This document shows, piece by piece, positions 45,687-55,575 of a DNA stretch of 64,000 bases. The position numbers were made by a program, and so were the translations under genes. This DNA is from Deltaproteobacteria bacterium (lineage in GTDB: Bacteria > Desulfobacterota > Binatia > HRBIN30 > JACQVA1): contig JACOST010000004.1 in the NCBI GenBank assembly GCA_016178705.1, forward strand, positions 1-64,000, in the 5' to 3' direction. The notes beneath the pieces were generated by a model that saw only the letters and a program-made list of their open reading frames with translations, searched no databases and was not told the DNA's origin. Numbering within the stretch: position 1 is the first letter of the stretch; every line of letters begins with the position of its first letter.

Positions 45687-46889
45687 TCAGCGCAGCCGCG
45701 CAGCGCAGAGGCTCGCAATTGAGGGGGCTAACTGTTCGGCGATCACTTGGTGCCCCTCGGGGTTCAGGTGCCAGTCAACGCTCCAATACTGCGCGCGACC
45801 ATGAGCGTCGGCCGCGGCCCGCAACGCCGGTAACAGATCGACCGTCTGAAGCCCGTTTTGCGCAGCGAGTGCCAGCATCCGTTCGCGCACGGCGTCGTCG
45901 AACGCCGCGGCGTCGTAGTGCAATCCCAAGATCGTCGCGGCGTGTTCGACGTACTGAGCAACTGTGGCTCCCTCGACTTCAATCTTGGTTGGGATGACCG
46001 CCACCAGCAGCGGAATCCGCAGGCCGACAGCGATCGCGTGAAACTGGCCAAGTAGGTAGTCGAGCTTCGCAAAGCCATCGTCAAGGCGCTTTGGATCGCC
46101 GTCAGCCATCGCGGCTTGCCACATTGTTTGGAGACATCCGGCACACTCTGCTGCCACCCGCGCCGTCGCGTCGCGGACTTCACGCGCGGGTCCCAACACA
46201 GCCCGACGTGCCAGGACGTAAGCGCGCAGCCGCGTCTGCAGCCACCAGTCGACGCCACCGGCAAGGCCGAGGTCGGCTCCCGGTGGTTCGACATGCCACT
46301 CGCCGCCGTCGCGCACCAAAAATGGAATAGCGAAGCGCGGGCCGAGGCCACCGAAGTCTTCGTGGCGCATCAACAGCTCGGCAACGTCGTTGCCGGTGTA
46401 GAGCGCAACGATGATGGCATCGGGTCGCAGTCGCAGTCCACGCTCGCGAAGCCACAGATACTCGAGCAGCGGCGAATACCCGCTCACCGCGGCGTTGAGG
46501 ATTTCCACATTGGCCGCTCCACGCTCCCGCTCTCCCTGCTCCAGGCGCGCCGCGTACGTCTCGGCATTGTTGACGACGCCTTCGGTCTGCGAATCGCCGA
46601 GTAGCAAGATGCGGCAGGTGCCCGGCGGTTTGTCGACTGCCGTGTCGCTGTCGCGTCGCAATCCGAGGTTGTTGGTGCGTCGCACGACATCGCCGTTGGT
46701 GTGCTCCACGACCGGGATGGTTTGCGCGTGTTGGGGCGCAAGCACGTAGCCAATTGTGGCTTCGCTTACGGCGAAGCTGGGTGGCACGCGCGAGCGCAGG
46801 TACAGTTCGATGCCGACGACGGCAATCGCCAGACCTGCGAGGCTGAGCATGATACCCGCCACGAAGTCGCGGCGTCTGCCGTCACGCAT
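45687..46889 (-). CDS. SGNH/GDSL-family hydrolase, membrane-anchored
   Basis: A 400-residue protein with an N-terminal membrane anchor (about 9-30) and a GDSL-like esterase domain. Block I is LLLGDSQTEG (Ser about 98), block III is LYTGNDVAEL and block V is DWHLNPEGH. Such proteins add or remove acetyl groups from exported glycans, as AlgX/AlgJ do. It overlaps the YfhO-like gene by 8 nt and converges on the acyltransferase gene. Confidence 0.78.
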   Translation of the reverse strand: MRDGRRRDFVAGIMLSLAGLAIAVVGIELYLRSRVPPSFAVSEATIGYVLAPQHAQTIPVVEHTNGDVVRRTNNLGLRRDSDTAVDKPPGTCRILLLGDSQTEGVVNNAETYAARLEQGERERGAANVEILNAAVSGYSPLLEYLWLRERGLRLRPDAIIVALYTGNDVAELLMRHEDFGGLGPRFAIPFLVRDGGEWHVEPPGADLGLAGGVDWWLQTRLRAYVLARRAVLGPAREVRDATARVAAECAGCLQTMWQAAMADGDPKRLDDGFAKLDYLLGQFHAIAVGLRIPLLVAVIPTKIEVEGATVAQYVEHAATILGLHYDAAAFDDAVRERMLALAAQNGLQTVDLLPALRAAADAHGRAQYWSVDWHLNPEGHQVIAEQLAPSIASLCAARLR

Positions 46890-49239
46890 CGGCGTGCAAC
46901 GGGATCGAGCGCTCCCGCCTCCATCGGGTCAGTGAGCGGAGACCGAGCGCCAGCAAGACGATCACCGTTGCGAGCGTCGTTGCGGCACCTGCGTACAACA
47001 ACCACGGGCGATACACGAAGCGCACGGTATGCGCCCCGGCATCGACGGCGACCGCGCGAAATGCGTAGTTGGCCCGCACGATCTCCGTCGCGTGGCCATC
47101 GACCGTCGCGGTCCAGTACGGATCGAACTGATCCTGCAGTACGACGAGGCCTGGGCGTTCGAGCTGCGCTTGCAACTCGACCCGCTGGGGCGCGTATGCC
47201 GTAACTGTTACACGGCCCGCCGAATCGCGGTTGGCCAATGCGGTTTCCTCTACGACGACTCCATGCTCCAGAATCAGCGCAGTGCCGTTGATCAGAGCGG
47301 CCAACGCCTGCTCCGCCGTCGGCGCCACCGACACATGCGTGGCCACATACGCGCGCGACAACGGTTCGGCGATCTCGTACACATCGTAGTCGGCGTCGCG
47401 ATACACCGCTGGCGGCAATCCGGACACATCAATCGCGGCGTCGCGATGGATCAAGACGAAGCCTACACCCAAGACGCGTAGCAAGGGCGCTTGCTGCGCT
47501 CCGATTCGTCCAATTCGACTGGCAACGAACCCGCCCCATTTGGATTCGGCCACGCCTTCGATCTGATTGACCAGCGTATTGTAGCGACTGTCGAGCAACA
47601 CCTCGTAGTCACCGATGACGTTCAGGCCTGTCAGCATGCCCAGCTTGGGCGGGATCTCGCGCATCAACGCATCCTGCGACGACAAGCCATTTGGGGCGAA
47701 GGTGCGGGTCAAGCCTTGCCGCTGGCGGATGAAGGCGGCCGCGTTCCAAGGAACCTGCAAGGCGTCCGGTTGGTTCGCGGGAATCGAGAACTGTGCACCG
47801 ATCGAACCGTATAGTTCCACCACGCTAGCTGCGACGACGACGACAACCAGTGCCCGCCGCCACTGTGCGCCGAACCAGCGATGCGGGAACGCAAACAATG
47901 CGCCCCACGCCACGAACCACATCCCATGCTGCCGCAATGCGGCAACAGCCGACGGATCACCCTGCTGCCATCGCACATTGACCGTACGTAACCCCCACCA
48001 GAGTATTGCCAGTAGACCCACTCCTGCCGCAGTCGAGATGGCCACTTCGCTCACCCGCCGATGCCGCCGTAGCGTATCGGCACCGAGGGCACCCAACAGC
48101 GAAAGGCAAAGCGCCGTTATCAACATGAAGCGTTGCGGGATGCGAATCAGCGACGATCCCGGCAAGTGTAGATACCAACGGTAAACGGGGGTGTGATCCC
48201 CGAGCGCGATGAGAGTCGCGGCAAGCGCTGCGGCGCAGAAAAATATCCCGCGGCGGCGGGTTCGGCGCCACAACAGCGGAACCGCCGCGAGCGCGAGCGC
48301 CGCCGTTCCGACATGGCCTTCACCGCCGAGTCCAAACGCTCGTGGCCACGGGTACAAGATGTCCCGCAACAATTGATCGGGTGGCAACCATGCTGGTGGG
48401 TCGGTCCCACCTCCTTTCGTCAACGCACCGGGTTGGCGCGGACTGCGCAGCCCCAGTTCAAGTGTGGGGAATACCTGAACGGCGCTGAGAGTTACCAAAA
48501 CAACGCCGGCTACGCCGAGGCGCACCATTTGTGAACCGGCCGCCTTCGCGCCCCCTCGATGAGCCGTGACGACCAACTGTGCAATGGCATACCCCCCGCA
48601 GAGGTAGAAGAAGTCCGCCAGCATCGGAATATGCCCGCCAACAACGCACAACGCGGTCGTCGCACCCAAGCCGACGGCATACCATCCCCACCGCGCATCG
48701 GTCCGCAAAAGCTTCCGGGTCAATCCGAGTTGCCATGGCAACCATGCCGCGATCACCGGCCCTGGCTCCATGCTCGCGAAGTTGAGGTCGGTGACTGTTC
48801 CGCTGAAGGCATAGGTGACGCCACCCAACAACGCCGCCGCGCGGCCGACTCCAAAGCCGCGCGCGCACCAATACGTTCCGCCGATCGCCAGCATCGAGTG
48901 GATAAACAGCATCCAGCGGAGAACCTGGGGAACGTCCCAAATGGCGACGAGCCAGTGCAGGGGATACAACGCACCGTGGAGCTGCGCCGCGAGATACGGC
49001 GTGCCGCACAACTGTGTGGGGTTCCACAGTGGGACGGATCTCGCCCGAAACGCTTGGGCCGCGTATTCCAACGCGGGCAACGAGTACTGGTATTCGTCGT
49101 AGGTAAAGAGGGTTGGGATGCCGCCTGACCGCATAGGGCCAAGGCGCAGACTCCACCACGCCAGCGGCGTCACCACACAGGCGGCTAGCACCAGCCCACT
49201 CACGGCCGCATCGCGCCAGCCACTGCCGGTCGATCGCAT
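46882..49239 (-). CDS. YfhO-family membrane protein (predicted GT-C glycosyltransferase)
   Basis: A 785-residue protein with about 12 hydrophobic segments in the first 490 residues and a C-terminal extracytoplasmic domain (about 500-745), then one final segment. The C-terminal part, with YAPQRVELQAQLERPGLVVLQD and FDPYWTATVDG, matches the YfhO family; YfhO-type proteins glycosylate lipoteichoic acid or other surface polymers. The acidic residue in the first loop (TYDEYQYSLP) is the expected catalytic Asp/Glu. It is co-translated with the SGNH hydrolase. Confidence 0.75.
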   Translation of the reverse strand: MRSTGSGWRDAAVSGLVLAACVVTPLAWWSLRLGPMRSGGIPTLFTYDEYQYSLPALEYAAQAFRARSVPLWNPTQLCGTPYLAAQLHGALYPLHWLVAIWDVPQVLRWMLFIHSMLAIGGTYWCARGFGVGRAAALLGGVTYAFSGTVTDLNFASMEPGPVIAAWLPWQLGLTRKLLRTDARWGWYAVGLGATTALCVVGGHIPMLADFFYLCGGYAIAQLVVTAHRGGAKAAGSQMVRLGVAGVVLVTLSAVQVFPTLELGLRSPRQPGALTKGGGTDPPAWLPPDQLLRDILYPWPRAFGLGGEGHVGTAALALAAVPLLWRRTRRRGIFFCAAALAATLIALGDHTPVYRWYLHLPGSSLIRIPQRFMLITALCLSLLGALGADTLRRHRRVSEVAISTAAGVGLLAILWWGLRTVNVRWQQGDPSAVAALRQHGMWFVAWGALFAFPHRWFGAQWRRALVVVVVAASVVELYGSIGAQFSIPANQPDALQVPWNAAAFIRQRQGLTRTFAPNGLSSQDALMREIPPKLGMLTGLNVIGDYEVLLDSRYNTLVNQIEGVAESKWGGFVASRIGRIGAQQAPLLRVLGVGFVLIHRDAAIDVSGLPPAVYRDADYDVYEIAEPLSRAYVATHVSVAPTAEQALAALINGTALILEHGVVVEETALANRDSAGRVTVTAYAPQRVELQAQLERPGLVVLQDQFDPYWTATVDGHATEIVRANYAFRAVAVDAGAHTVRFVYRPWLLYAGAATTLATVIVLLALGLRSLTRWRRERSIPLHADA

Positions 49240-49270
49240 CGGCGTCTTGTTACACGCCGAGTCTCGATTG

Positions 49271-50362
49271 TTAAGGATGATTCTCCTCGCTCAGTGCCGC
49301 GCGCCGATTCGCCTGCGTTGCGGCAGTCGCGCGAGGCCGAAACAAGCCGACACCCAATGTGGCCGGCATGACGCACGCACGAGTGAGTTCGAGGTCGAGT
49401 CGCAGCAGCCACTCCAGGCACGCGTGCTCGCGATAGATCTTGGGATCGAGCTTGAAGCCCAGCAAAAACCAAAGCCCGTTCAGCTCGATCCAGTGCGCGG
49501 GCTCAAAGAAGTGGTGCAGCAAGGGCACGATGTCGCTCGATCGTACCGACTCGAAAGGGCTGTGTGGCCACGCCTCGCCGAGCGGCGCATTTTCCATGCA
49601 ATCGAGCCCGGGGCGGCGCAGCGACGCCGGCAACGCGCGCCGCACGGCATCCGCAATCTCGCGGGCCGTCTGCGAGTGTTGAAAGCGAGCGGGGCCGATG
49701 TAGTCCGACACCGCCAACACTCCGTCCGGCCGCAACGCCCGGCGAATCTGAAACAGCACGTGCTCCAAGTTGACGATGTGGTGCAACGCGGAGTTGTCGA
49801 GGATGAGATCGAAGTGGTGCTCAGGCAGCGCCGCAAAATTGAGGTCGGCCGCTTCCCAGCGGCACCGGGCTCGCACGCTGCGCGGCATCTGATATGTGCC
49901 GGCGGGCGGCGCACCACCGAGATCGTAGAGAACCATCTCGTCCACACCGTGACGGAGCAATTCGGCTTCGACCGTCCCACCGCTACTGCCGAGGCTGGCC
50001 GCACGCGCAAACCGCCGGCCACGCGTTATCGCGCGGTACCAAGGCGTCCCGGCATCGCCGGTGAGCGTCTCATTCATGAATGCGAAGTACCGACGCTGCG
50101 TGCGAGGCTGGCTGGCAATGAGTTCGTTCAGCGGATCACCGCCGCGCCAGTACCGCGCTTCTCCCGCGAGCATTGCTTGATAGTGCTCGTCAGGATTCGG
50201 CCAATACAGCCAGTCTTCGTCGAGCGCCGGTACATGGGTCGCCGCCGGCAGGACCGTGATCGGCAGATGCGGCGGGGCTTGCGGGTTGTCCGCAGCGCCC
50301 GAGAACCTTTGCCAACCAAGCCTCGCGAAGCTGCGGCGTACGAAACCCGGGATCGCGGTCAT
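49271..50362 (-). CDS. SAM-dependent methyltransferase (class I)
   Basis: A 363-residue protein with the Rossmann methyltransferase core in the middle (about 125-235): LGSSGGTVEAELLRHG as motif I region, DEMVLYDLGG as motif II, WEAADLNFAALPEHHFDLILDNSALHHI as motif III-IV, and LFQIRRALRPDGVLAVSDYI as motif V-VI. Flanks are unrecognised. Probably methylates a sugar or nucleotide-sugar intermediate of the surface glycan. It diverges from the hexapeptide acyltransferase. Confidence 0.75.
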   Translation of the reverse strand: MTAIPGFVRRSFARLGWQRFSGAADNPQAPPHLPITVLPAATHVPALDEDWLYWPNPDEHYQAMLAGEARYWRGGDPLNELIASQPRTQRRYFAFMNETLTGDAGTPWYRAITRGRRFARAASLGSSGGTVEAELLRHGVDEMVLYDLGGAPPAGTYQMPRSVRARCRWEAADLNFAALPEHHFDLILDNSALHHIVNLEHVLFQIRRALRPDGVLAVSDYIGPARFQHSQTAREIADAVRRALPASLRRPGLDCMENAPLGEAWPHSPFESVRSSDIVPLLHHFFEPAHWIELNGLWFLLGFKLDPKIYREHACLEWLLRLDLELTRACVMPATLGVGLFRPRATAATQANRRAALSEENHP

Positions 50363-50486
50363 TGCCCCTCACCACTGAATTGGCCGCAACTCGTACACGA
50401 GCCCATGCGGCACAGCAAGCGCAGGCCACTCATCGCGGGGGACCGGTTTGACTTGCCCGGTGCATTTCCCTATCGCGGCGTTCAGT

Positions 50487-51197
50487 ATGGCGGCGGAGAA
50501 GATTCATCCACTACTGGTGCGGCTGACTTGGCGCCTTGATCTTGCGCGCGGTCGCACGCAGTTGCCCTATCCGCAATGGCTACGGGAGTCTCTGTTTCAC
50601 GCGCGCCCCTTCATTGGCAACTTGTGGGGTTGGTTCACGCAGACATTGGTGAACGAGCCGGCGTTGCGGGCGCGCTGCCGTGAGGTCGGTACCGGACTCC
50701 GGTTGTATGGCGCGCCCCGCATCATGGGCGACGGCATCATCGAGATTGGGCGCGAGGTCGAGATCGCTCCCGACCTCAGCCTGCTCGTGGGCCTCGGCAC
50801 TCCTGAACCACCCCTGTTGCGTATCGGTGACTATGCTCACGTTGGGCCACAGAACATTTTTTGTGTCGCGCGCGGCCTCACGATTGGAACGCACGTCCGT
50901 ACCGGCCCAGGGGTGTGCATCTACGACAACGACATGCACCCAATGGACCCTGTGCGGCGCCGCGAGCAGAACGACACCATGCCGTTCATCAAGAGCGCAC
51001 CGGTAGTGATCGAGGATGACGCCTGGATCGGCTTGCATGCGCTCGTCCTCAAAGGTGTCACCATCGGGCGAGGGGCCGTGGTCGCTGCGGGAGCGGTCGT
51101 GACCGCTAGTGTTCCGGCCGGCTGCGTCGTTGCAGGGAACCCGGCTCGGGTTGTCACGCGACTCGATGGTTCCTCAGTAGAAGCACAGAGCGGCTAG
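50487..51197 (+). CDS. Hexapeptide acyltransferase (WbbJ/NodL-like), copy 1
   Basis: A 236-residue protein. The first 70 residues are unusual for the family and shared with the paralogue at 52366-53115: [16 protein letters not shown] versus HPFIQVIRQLERARG. From about 85 a left-handed beta-helix is built from hexapeptide repeats ([57 protein letters not shown]). [12 protein letters not shown] contains the catalytic His. ATG 50487 matches the paralogue's start. It O-acetylates a sugar, probably on the surface glycan. The end overlaps the radical SAM gene by 4 nt on the opposite strand. Confidence 0.8.
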   Translation: MAAEKIHPLLVRLTWRLDLARGRTQLPYPQWLRESLFHARPFIGNLWGWFTQTLVNEPALRARCREVGTGLRLYGAPRIMGDGIIEIGREVEIAPDLSLLVGLGTPEPPLLRIGDYAHVGPQNIFCVARGLTIGTHVRTGPGVCIYDNDMHPMDPVRRREQNDTMPFIKSAPVVIEDDAWIGLHALVLKGVTIGRGAVVAAGAVVTASVPAGCVVAGNPARVVTRLDGSSVEAQSG

Positions 51198-52264
51198 CTC
51201 GCCTCGAGTTCCCTCAGCTCGGGAGGCAGCTTCATCTTCGAGTGCAACGGCATGCCTCGATAGAAGCGGACCTTGTCGCAATCGGTACAGAAGTGCCCTT
51301 CGGGTAACGGAGAGTCCTTTTCGGTCCAGATTCGGCGCGCGGCAATGAACTTCGCGTTGTTCCACATCTGCCCAAACGTTCCCGGCGTCCAGTCCGCGAA
51401 GTCGTCGTGTTTGTAGAAGCCCATGCAGCACGACGCCATTCCACCGTCCCAGTGAAAGACCGCCTTCTTCCAAAGCCAAGCGCACCGGTTGGCGCGCATG
51501 TCGAGGTAGGCAAACGAGTAGTCACCCTTGGGGGCCCAGCTCGGGTCCTCGTACAACCCACCCATCGCCGAGAACGTGTCGAGCCCGATCTCCTGCGCTA
51601 GGCGCCGAGCCTCGTCCACCCGCTCTTCGTTGTGGGCGAAAATGAGATACTGCCAGCAGATGCGGGGAAACTCGCTGTTCATCTCCCGCTTCAGGCGCAC
51701 GAAGGTCCGCAGGTTCTCGATAACCAGATCGAACTTCCCGCCGCGGCGGTACACCTCGTACGACTGCTGATCCGCGCCGTCCACTGAGGCCGTCATGTAG
51801 GTCAGGCCACTCGCGATGACTGAACGGATATAGTCTTCCTTGAGTCGAAAGCTGAGGTTGCTCGACATCAGCGTCGCCAACCGTTTGCGGGTTGCAAACG
51901 CAATCAGCCGCGGGAGTTCGGGGTTGAAGAACGCCTCCCCCCAATTGAAGAGCTCGAGCGTCAGCGCATACGGCGCCAGCTCATCGAGGATCCCGGCGAA
52001 CGTCTCGTACGTGACATGGCCCTTGCCGCGACCGATCTCATGTCGCCCCGTCGGACAGAACGGACAGCTGAGGTTGCATTTATTGCTCACGTCGATGCAC
52101 AGCTCGTACGGACGCGAGACCAAATGGGTCCGGCCGAGCTTCATTTCGACCTTGTTGAGGATGACGTTGAACAGACGCCGTGGGGTGAGATTGTCGTTCT
52201 TCGCCAGCAGCAACTTCAAGGAACGCGGCGCTACCACGCTGAGCGCCCGAGCAATTCCAGCCAT
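51194..52264 (-). CDS. Radical SAM enzyme with SPASM-like C-terminal cluster motif
   Basis: A 356-residue protein. [21 protein letters not shown] holds the CxxxCxxC [4Fe-4S] motif at about residue 61. The TIM-barrel part follows ([41 protein letters not shown]). The C-terminal third has [18 protein letters not shown], then HFCTDCDKV, candidate ligands for a second cluster as in SPASM enzymes. SPASM enzymes modify peptides or sugars. Being between two paralogous acyltransferases in a glycan locus favours a sugar, but no precursor peptide was searched for exhaustively. Confidence 0.78.
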   Translation of the reverse strand: MAGIARALSVVAPRSLKLLLAKNDNLTPRRLFNVILNKVEMKLGRTHLVSRPYELCIDVSNKCNLSCPFCPTGRHEIGRGKGHVTYETFAGILDELAPYALTLELFNWGEAFFNPELPRLIAFATRKRLATLMSSNLSFRLKEDYIRSVIASGLTYMTASVDGADQQSYEVYRRGGKFDLVIENLRTFVRLKREMNSEFPRICWQYLIFAHNEERVDEARRLAQEIGLDTFSAMGGLYEDPSWAPKGDYSFAYLDMRANRCAWLWKKAVFHWDGGMASCCMGFYKHDDFADWTPGTFGQMWNNAKFIAARRIWTEKDSPLPEGHFCTDCDKVRFYRGMPLHSKMKLPPELRELEAS

Positions 52265-52365
52265 ACTTGTCAGCTTAACCTAGTTTGCATCGACAAGTAA
52301 ACGCGGAATCGCGGCGGCGGTCCTTCAGTTGACGCTCTCACGCGGCTGCCGTATGCGATGGGCGC

Positions 52366-53115
52366 ATGGCCGAGGCTCCCAAGGTCCACCCCTTCATCCA
52401 GGTGATTCGCCAACTTGAGCGGGCGCGCGGGACGGTCCACTTGCCAACCGGTCGCATGCTGGGTGGCGCACTGTTCTACGCGCGGCCGCTGCTGTTCAAT
52501 GTGCGCACGTTGCTAATGCAAATTCTCGTCTATGAACCGGCGCTGCGCTATCGCTGCCGAACCGTTGGACGCAAATTGCGGCTCCACGGTCCCGCACCGC
52601 GGATCAACGGCGACGGGATCATCGACATTGGTGACGACGTCGAGTTCGTCGAGGGCATGTCCCTCGTCGTCGGCATGGGGCTACCGGATCCGGCACACTT
52701 GGAGTTGAAGAATCACATCACCTTTGGCGGGCATCACGTGATCTGCGTGGCGCGCAAGGTGTCAATCGGCAATCACTGCTGGATCGGCGCCGGCACGAAG
52801 ATCTACGACAACGACGTCCATTCGATGCAGGCCAGCGAGCGGCGCATCCCGCTCGGCAGCATGCTGACCGTTCGCAGTGCGCCGATCATCATCGAAGACG
52901 ACGTCTGGCTGGGCATCAACACCCTCATCCTCAAGGGCGTTACCTTGCACCGCGGCGCCGTGGTCGGGGCCGGCACCGTCGTCACCGAGAGCGTTCCACC
53001 GTACTGTGTAGTCGTCGGCAACCCGGCGCGCATTGTCGAGCGGATGAGCCCGGACGCCAGCACGGATGAACGCTTGCTCGCGCTCGGCACCCACTCGCCG
53101 GCTTCATCGCCTTGA
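52366..53115 (+). CDS. Hexapeptide acyltransferase (WbbJ/NodL-like), copy 2
   Basis: A 249-residue paralogue of the protein at 50487-51197, sharing the N-terminal segment (HPFIQVIRQLERARG, then LPTGRMLGGALFYARP) and the hexapeptide helix (RINGDGIIDIGDDVEF, IIIEDDVWLGINTLILKGVT, AGTVVTESV, GNPARIVE). Catalytic His is in KIYDNDVHSMQ. ATG 52366 starts the frame. It diverges from the radical SAM gene with 100 nt between and overlaps the SGNH hydrolase end by 12 nt on the opposite strand. Confidence 0.8.
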   Translation: MAEAPKVHPFIQVIRQLERARGTVHLPTGRMLGGALFYARPLLFNVRTLLMQILVYEPALRYRCRTVGRKLRLHGPAPRINGDGIIDIGDDVEFVEGMSLVVGMGLPDPAHLELKNHITFGGHHVICVARKVSIGNHCWIGAGTKIYDNDVHSMQASERRIPLGSMLTVRSAPIIIEDDVWLGINTLILKGVTLHRGAVVGAGTVVTESVPPYCVVVGNPARIVERMSPDASTDERLLALGTHSPASSP

Positions 53116-54078
53116 GCTTTCGACATAGACCGGCAGTGCCTCCGCCACGACCGTGGCGATCAGTTCGTAGCCGGCAGGCCGCGGATGGAAGTCGGGGAAA
53201 TACGCGCTCGTTTGCCCCGGCGGCTCCGACCATTCAGCAAGTCGCCGGCCGAGATCAATCAGCGGAAGGCCCGTCTGCTGCGCAACATCGCGATAGACTC
53301 CGTTGATCGTGCGATACAGCGGAACCTCGGGCGCATACGTCATCAATACAAGCGTCACACCACGCGCCTGTATCGCCGACGCCATCGTCGATAAATCACG
53401 ACGCAGCACCCGCCGAACAACCTCTTCCTCCTCGGCCGGGTAGTAGAAACTCCCTTCGTGCGTCCCGCTGATCTCGTGCGTGCCTCCGTGGATTTTCCAA
53501 TCAAGACCGCCGTGCTCCACGATGGGAACCCCGGCATTTCGCACCGCGGAGCGATAGCGAAGGTTGAAGCGGATGAGGCGCGCGAGCTTCACGACCCGGC
53601 TGCGATCCCACCACTCGCCACCACGTAAGATCCAGCGCCAGCTGCGCACCTCTTTGGTTTGCGCGCCAGCTCGGTTCCAGAAATCGGCAACGCCGACCAT
53701 AAGGAGCACCACATCCGGGGCGAAACTGTCGAGGAGATCCGGCAGCGTATCCCGCAGCTGCGACGAGTTCATGCCGGGCACTCCAGCGTTGAGGACAGCG
53801 AACTGACGAGGACCGGTCGACAGCTTGGCTTGCAGACGTGCGGGGTAACTCTCCTCCGTTTTGACCCACAGCCCGTACGTGTGGGAATCGCCGACGCAGA
53901 GCACACGGATCGGTGCCGACGCTCCGCCAATCGGTTCGATTGCGCGCGGGGCGGGACGGAGCATCGGAACCGCCAATCGCAACCCCAGCTCGAGGACGAC
54001 CAGCCCAAGCCCGATTCCGAAGCCGATCAGCCCCACGATGGGCGCTCCACGTCGGACCCATGTTCGCGCCGATCGCAT
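53104..54078 (-). CDS. SGNH/GDSL-family hydrolase, membrane-anchored (copy 2)
   Basis: A 324-residue protein with an N-terminal membrane segment (about 13-34, PIVGLIGFGIGLGLVVLELGL). Block I is VLCVGDSHTYG; block III is VLLMVGVADFWN, where the usual Asn-Asp is replaced by ADFWN; block V is FPDFHPRPAGYEL with catalytic Asp and His. It follows a GT-C-like membrane gene by 6 nt, repeating the SGNH plus membrane-protein pairing at 45687-49239. Likely acts on an acylated surface glycan. Confidence 0.72.
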   Translation of the reverse strand: MRSARTWVRRGAPIVGLIGFGIGLGLVVLELGLRLAVPMLRPAPRAIEPIGGASAPIRVLCVGDSHTYGLWVKTEESYPARLQAKLSTGPRQFAVLNAGVPGMNSSQLRDTLPDLLDSFAPDVVLLMVGVADFWNRAGAQTKEVRSWRWILRGGEWWDRSRVVKLARLIRFNLRYRSAVRNAGVPIVEHGGLDWKIHGGTHEISGTHEGSFYYPAEEEEVVRRVLRRDLSTMASAIQARGVTLVLMTYAPEVPLYRTINGVYRDVAQQTGLPLIDLGRRLAEWSEPPGQTSAYFPDFHPRPAGYELIATVVAEALPVYVESSRR

Positions 54079-54084
54079 TCAACC

Positions 54085-55575
54085 TCACCCCGGCATTCCC
54101 GCCCACAGCCGCAGCCAATGCCACTGCGGCTCCCAACCTGGAAGTTGGGCGTCCGGAATCGGCGGGGGTTGCCCCACGAGCACCACACGACCCGGCGCCT
54201 GGGTTGGAGGTTGGGTCGGGCTGTACACTTCAACGCGAGGCGGGTCGGCCGTGAAGAACCGCTGCGCACCGCCCAAAGCGAACACATCGTCGGTGATACC
54301 GTCGCGTGGAATCAGCACCTCTCGCACGCCCTGCTCCGCGTCGCCAACGTTTCGTACGCGGTATACCCAACGCGCTGACCATTCTGCCGTGCCTTTGACC
54401 AAAACCACCTCCGGATTGTCGCGAACCGCCCGCCCATCGGTTGCAACGTCGATCAACACAATCAGCGCCACTATCGACACGGCGACTCCACGCCACCACA
54501 CCCCGCCCACTAGTTGACATGAGCCGACAGCGGCCAGTGCGGCGCCCAATCCGGCGATTCCGATGAAGTAGCTGAAGTAGTGCCCGGCGAGCGGCAGGAC
54601 GGGCAGCAAGCTGATCACGAACAGGCTGCCCCCGATTGCGATGAGGCGCCAGCGATCGCTGCCACGCCCGACCCGCCACAGCGCGGCAACCACCACGAAT
54701 GTCACCGCACAACCGAGGCCGATCAGCGCGCGTCGGCCGAGCGGTAAGAGTGCCAGCGCATTGAGTGACGCGGCACTGTACTGCCCCAGACGTTGTAACC
54801 ACCCGACCAGGTCCAGCCGCGGCGCGTAGGCATCGGTAACTACAAACGGCCGTACCGCGCTGAAATAGTATACCTTGGCAGTGAGGTAGGCCGTGACCAC
54901 AATCGAGGGCACTGCAAGATGCGCGACCACACGGCGGCGCGGCTCTCGCTCCGAGCGTAGCAGCGCGATCGTAACGAGCAGCAGCGGCGCTACCACCGCG
55001 TGCTCACTTGCCAGCAGACCGACGACTTGGAGCGTAGCGCAGCCAACCGCGCGGACGGACGACGATGTGCGCAGCCATAGATAGATCATCGTCAGGACTA
55101 CCAAGGCTGTCCCGCTCATCGTGAAAGTCGACAACCAGTAGACCGCACTCGCATGCCCGGGTTCCGCCGCATAGACAACCGCCGCCGCTAGTCCGCCGAT
55201 CGTCGACGCCGTTAAGCGCCGTGCTATCGCGAACACGAGCAACCCGTTGAGTCCATGGACGGCGAGATGCAGCGCGTGATACGCGGATGCGTCGTAGCCG
55301 AACAGCTGCCGGAGCACATAGAAGTATCCAACCGCAGTCAGCGGCCGATAGAGGAGAAAGCCGTTGTGACTGAAACGAAACACTTGGCCGATGTCAGCGA
55401 GACGGTTGAAATGGATCGCTGCCGCATTGTCCATTGCCCAGAAATCGTCGCGCGCGAAAAACACGAGCAGTGCGTCACGAAAGCGCACGAAGAAATACAC
55501 CGCCAACAACCCGATGGCTGCGGCCGTCGGCAACAGCGCCGGGCGCATTACCGGCGCGGCTGTGTCGGATGCCAT
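54085..55575 (-). CDS. Polytopic GT-C-like membrane protein
   Basis: A 496-residue protein (ATG 55575; ATG 55548 gives 487). Ten to eleven hydrophobic segments. The first loop has FFARDDFWAMDNAAAIHFN, an acidic pair at the usual GT-C catalytic position, followed by NGFLLYRPLTAVGYF. The C-terminal 100 residues are soluble. The likely role is transfer of a sugar from polyprenyl phosphate. The frame remains open upstream to 56667 across the flippase gene in another frame, but that part is a shadow. Confidence 0.65.
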   Translation of the reverse strand: MASDTAAPVMRPALLPTAAAIGLLAVYFFVRFRDALLVFFARDDFWAMDNAAAIHFNRLADIGQVFRFSHNGFLLYRPLTAVGYFYVLRQLFGYDASAYHALHLAVHGLNGLLVFAIARRLTASTIGGLAAAVVYAAEPGHASAVYWLSTFTMSGTALVVLTMIYLWLRTSSSVRAVGCATLQVVGLLASEHAVVAPLLLVTIALLRSEREPRRRVVAHLAVPSIVVTAYLTAKVYYFSAVRPFVVTDAYAPRLDLVGWLQRLGQYSAASLNALALLPLGRRALIGLGCAVTFVVVAALWRVGRGSDRWRLIAIGGSLFVISLLPVLPLAGHYFSYFIGIAGLGAALAAVGSCQLVGGVWWRGVAVSIVALIVLIDVATDGRAVRDNPEVVLVKGTAEWSARWVYRVRNVGDAEQGVREVLIPRDGITDDVFALGGAQRFFTADPPRVEVYSPTQPPTQAPGRVVLVGQPPPIPDAQLPGWEPQWHWLRLWAGMPG

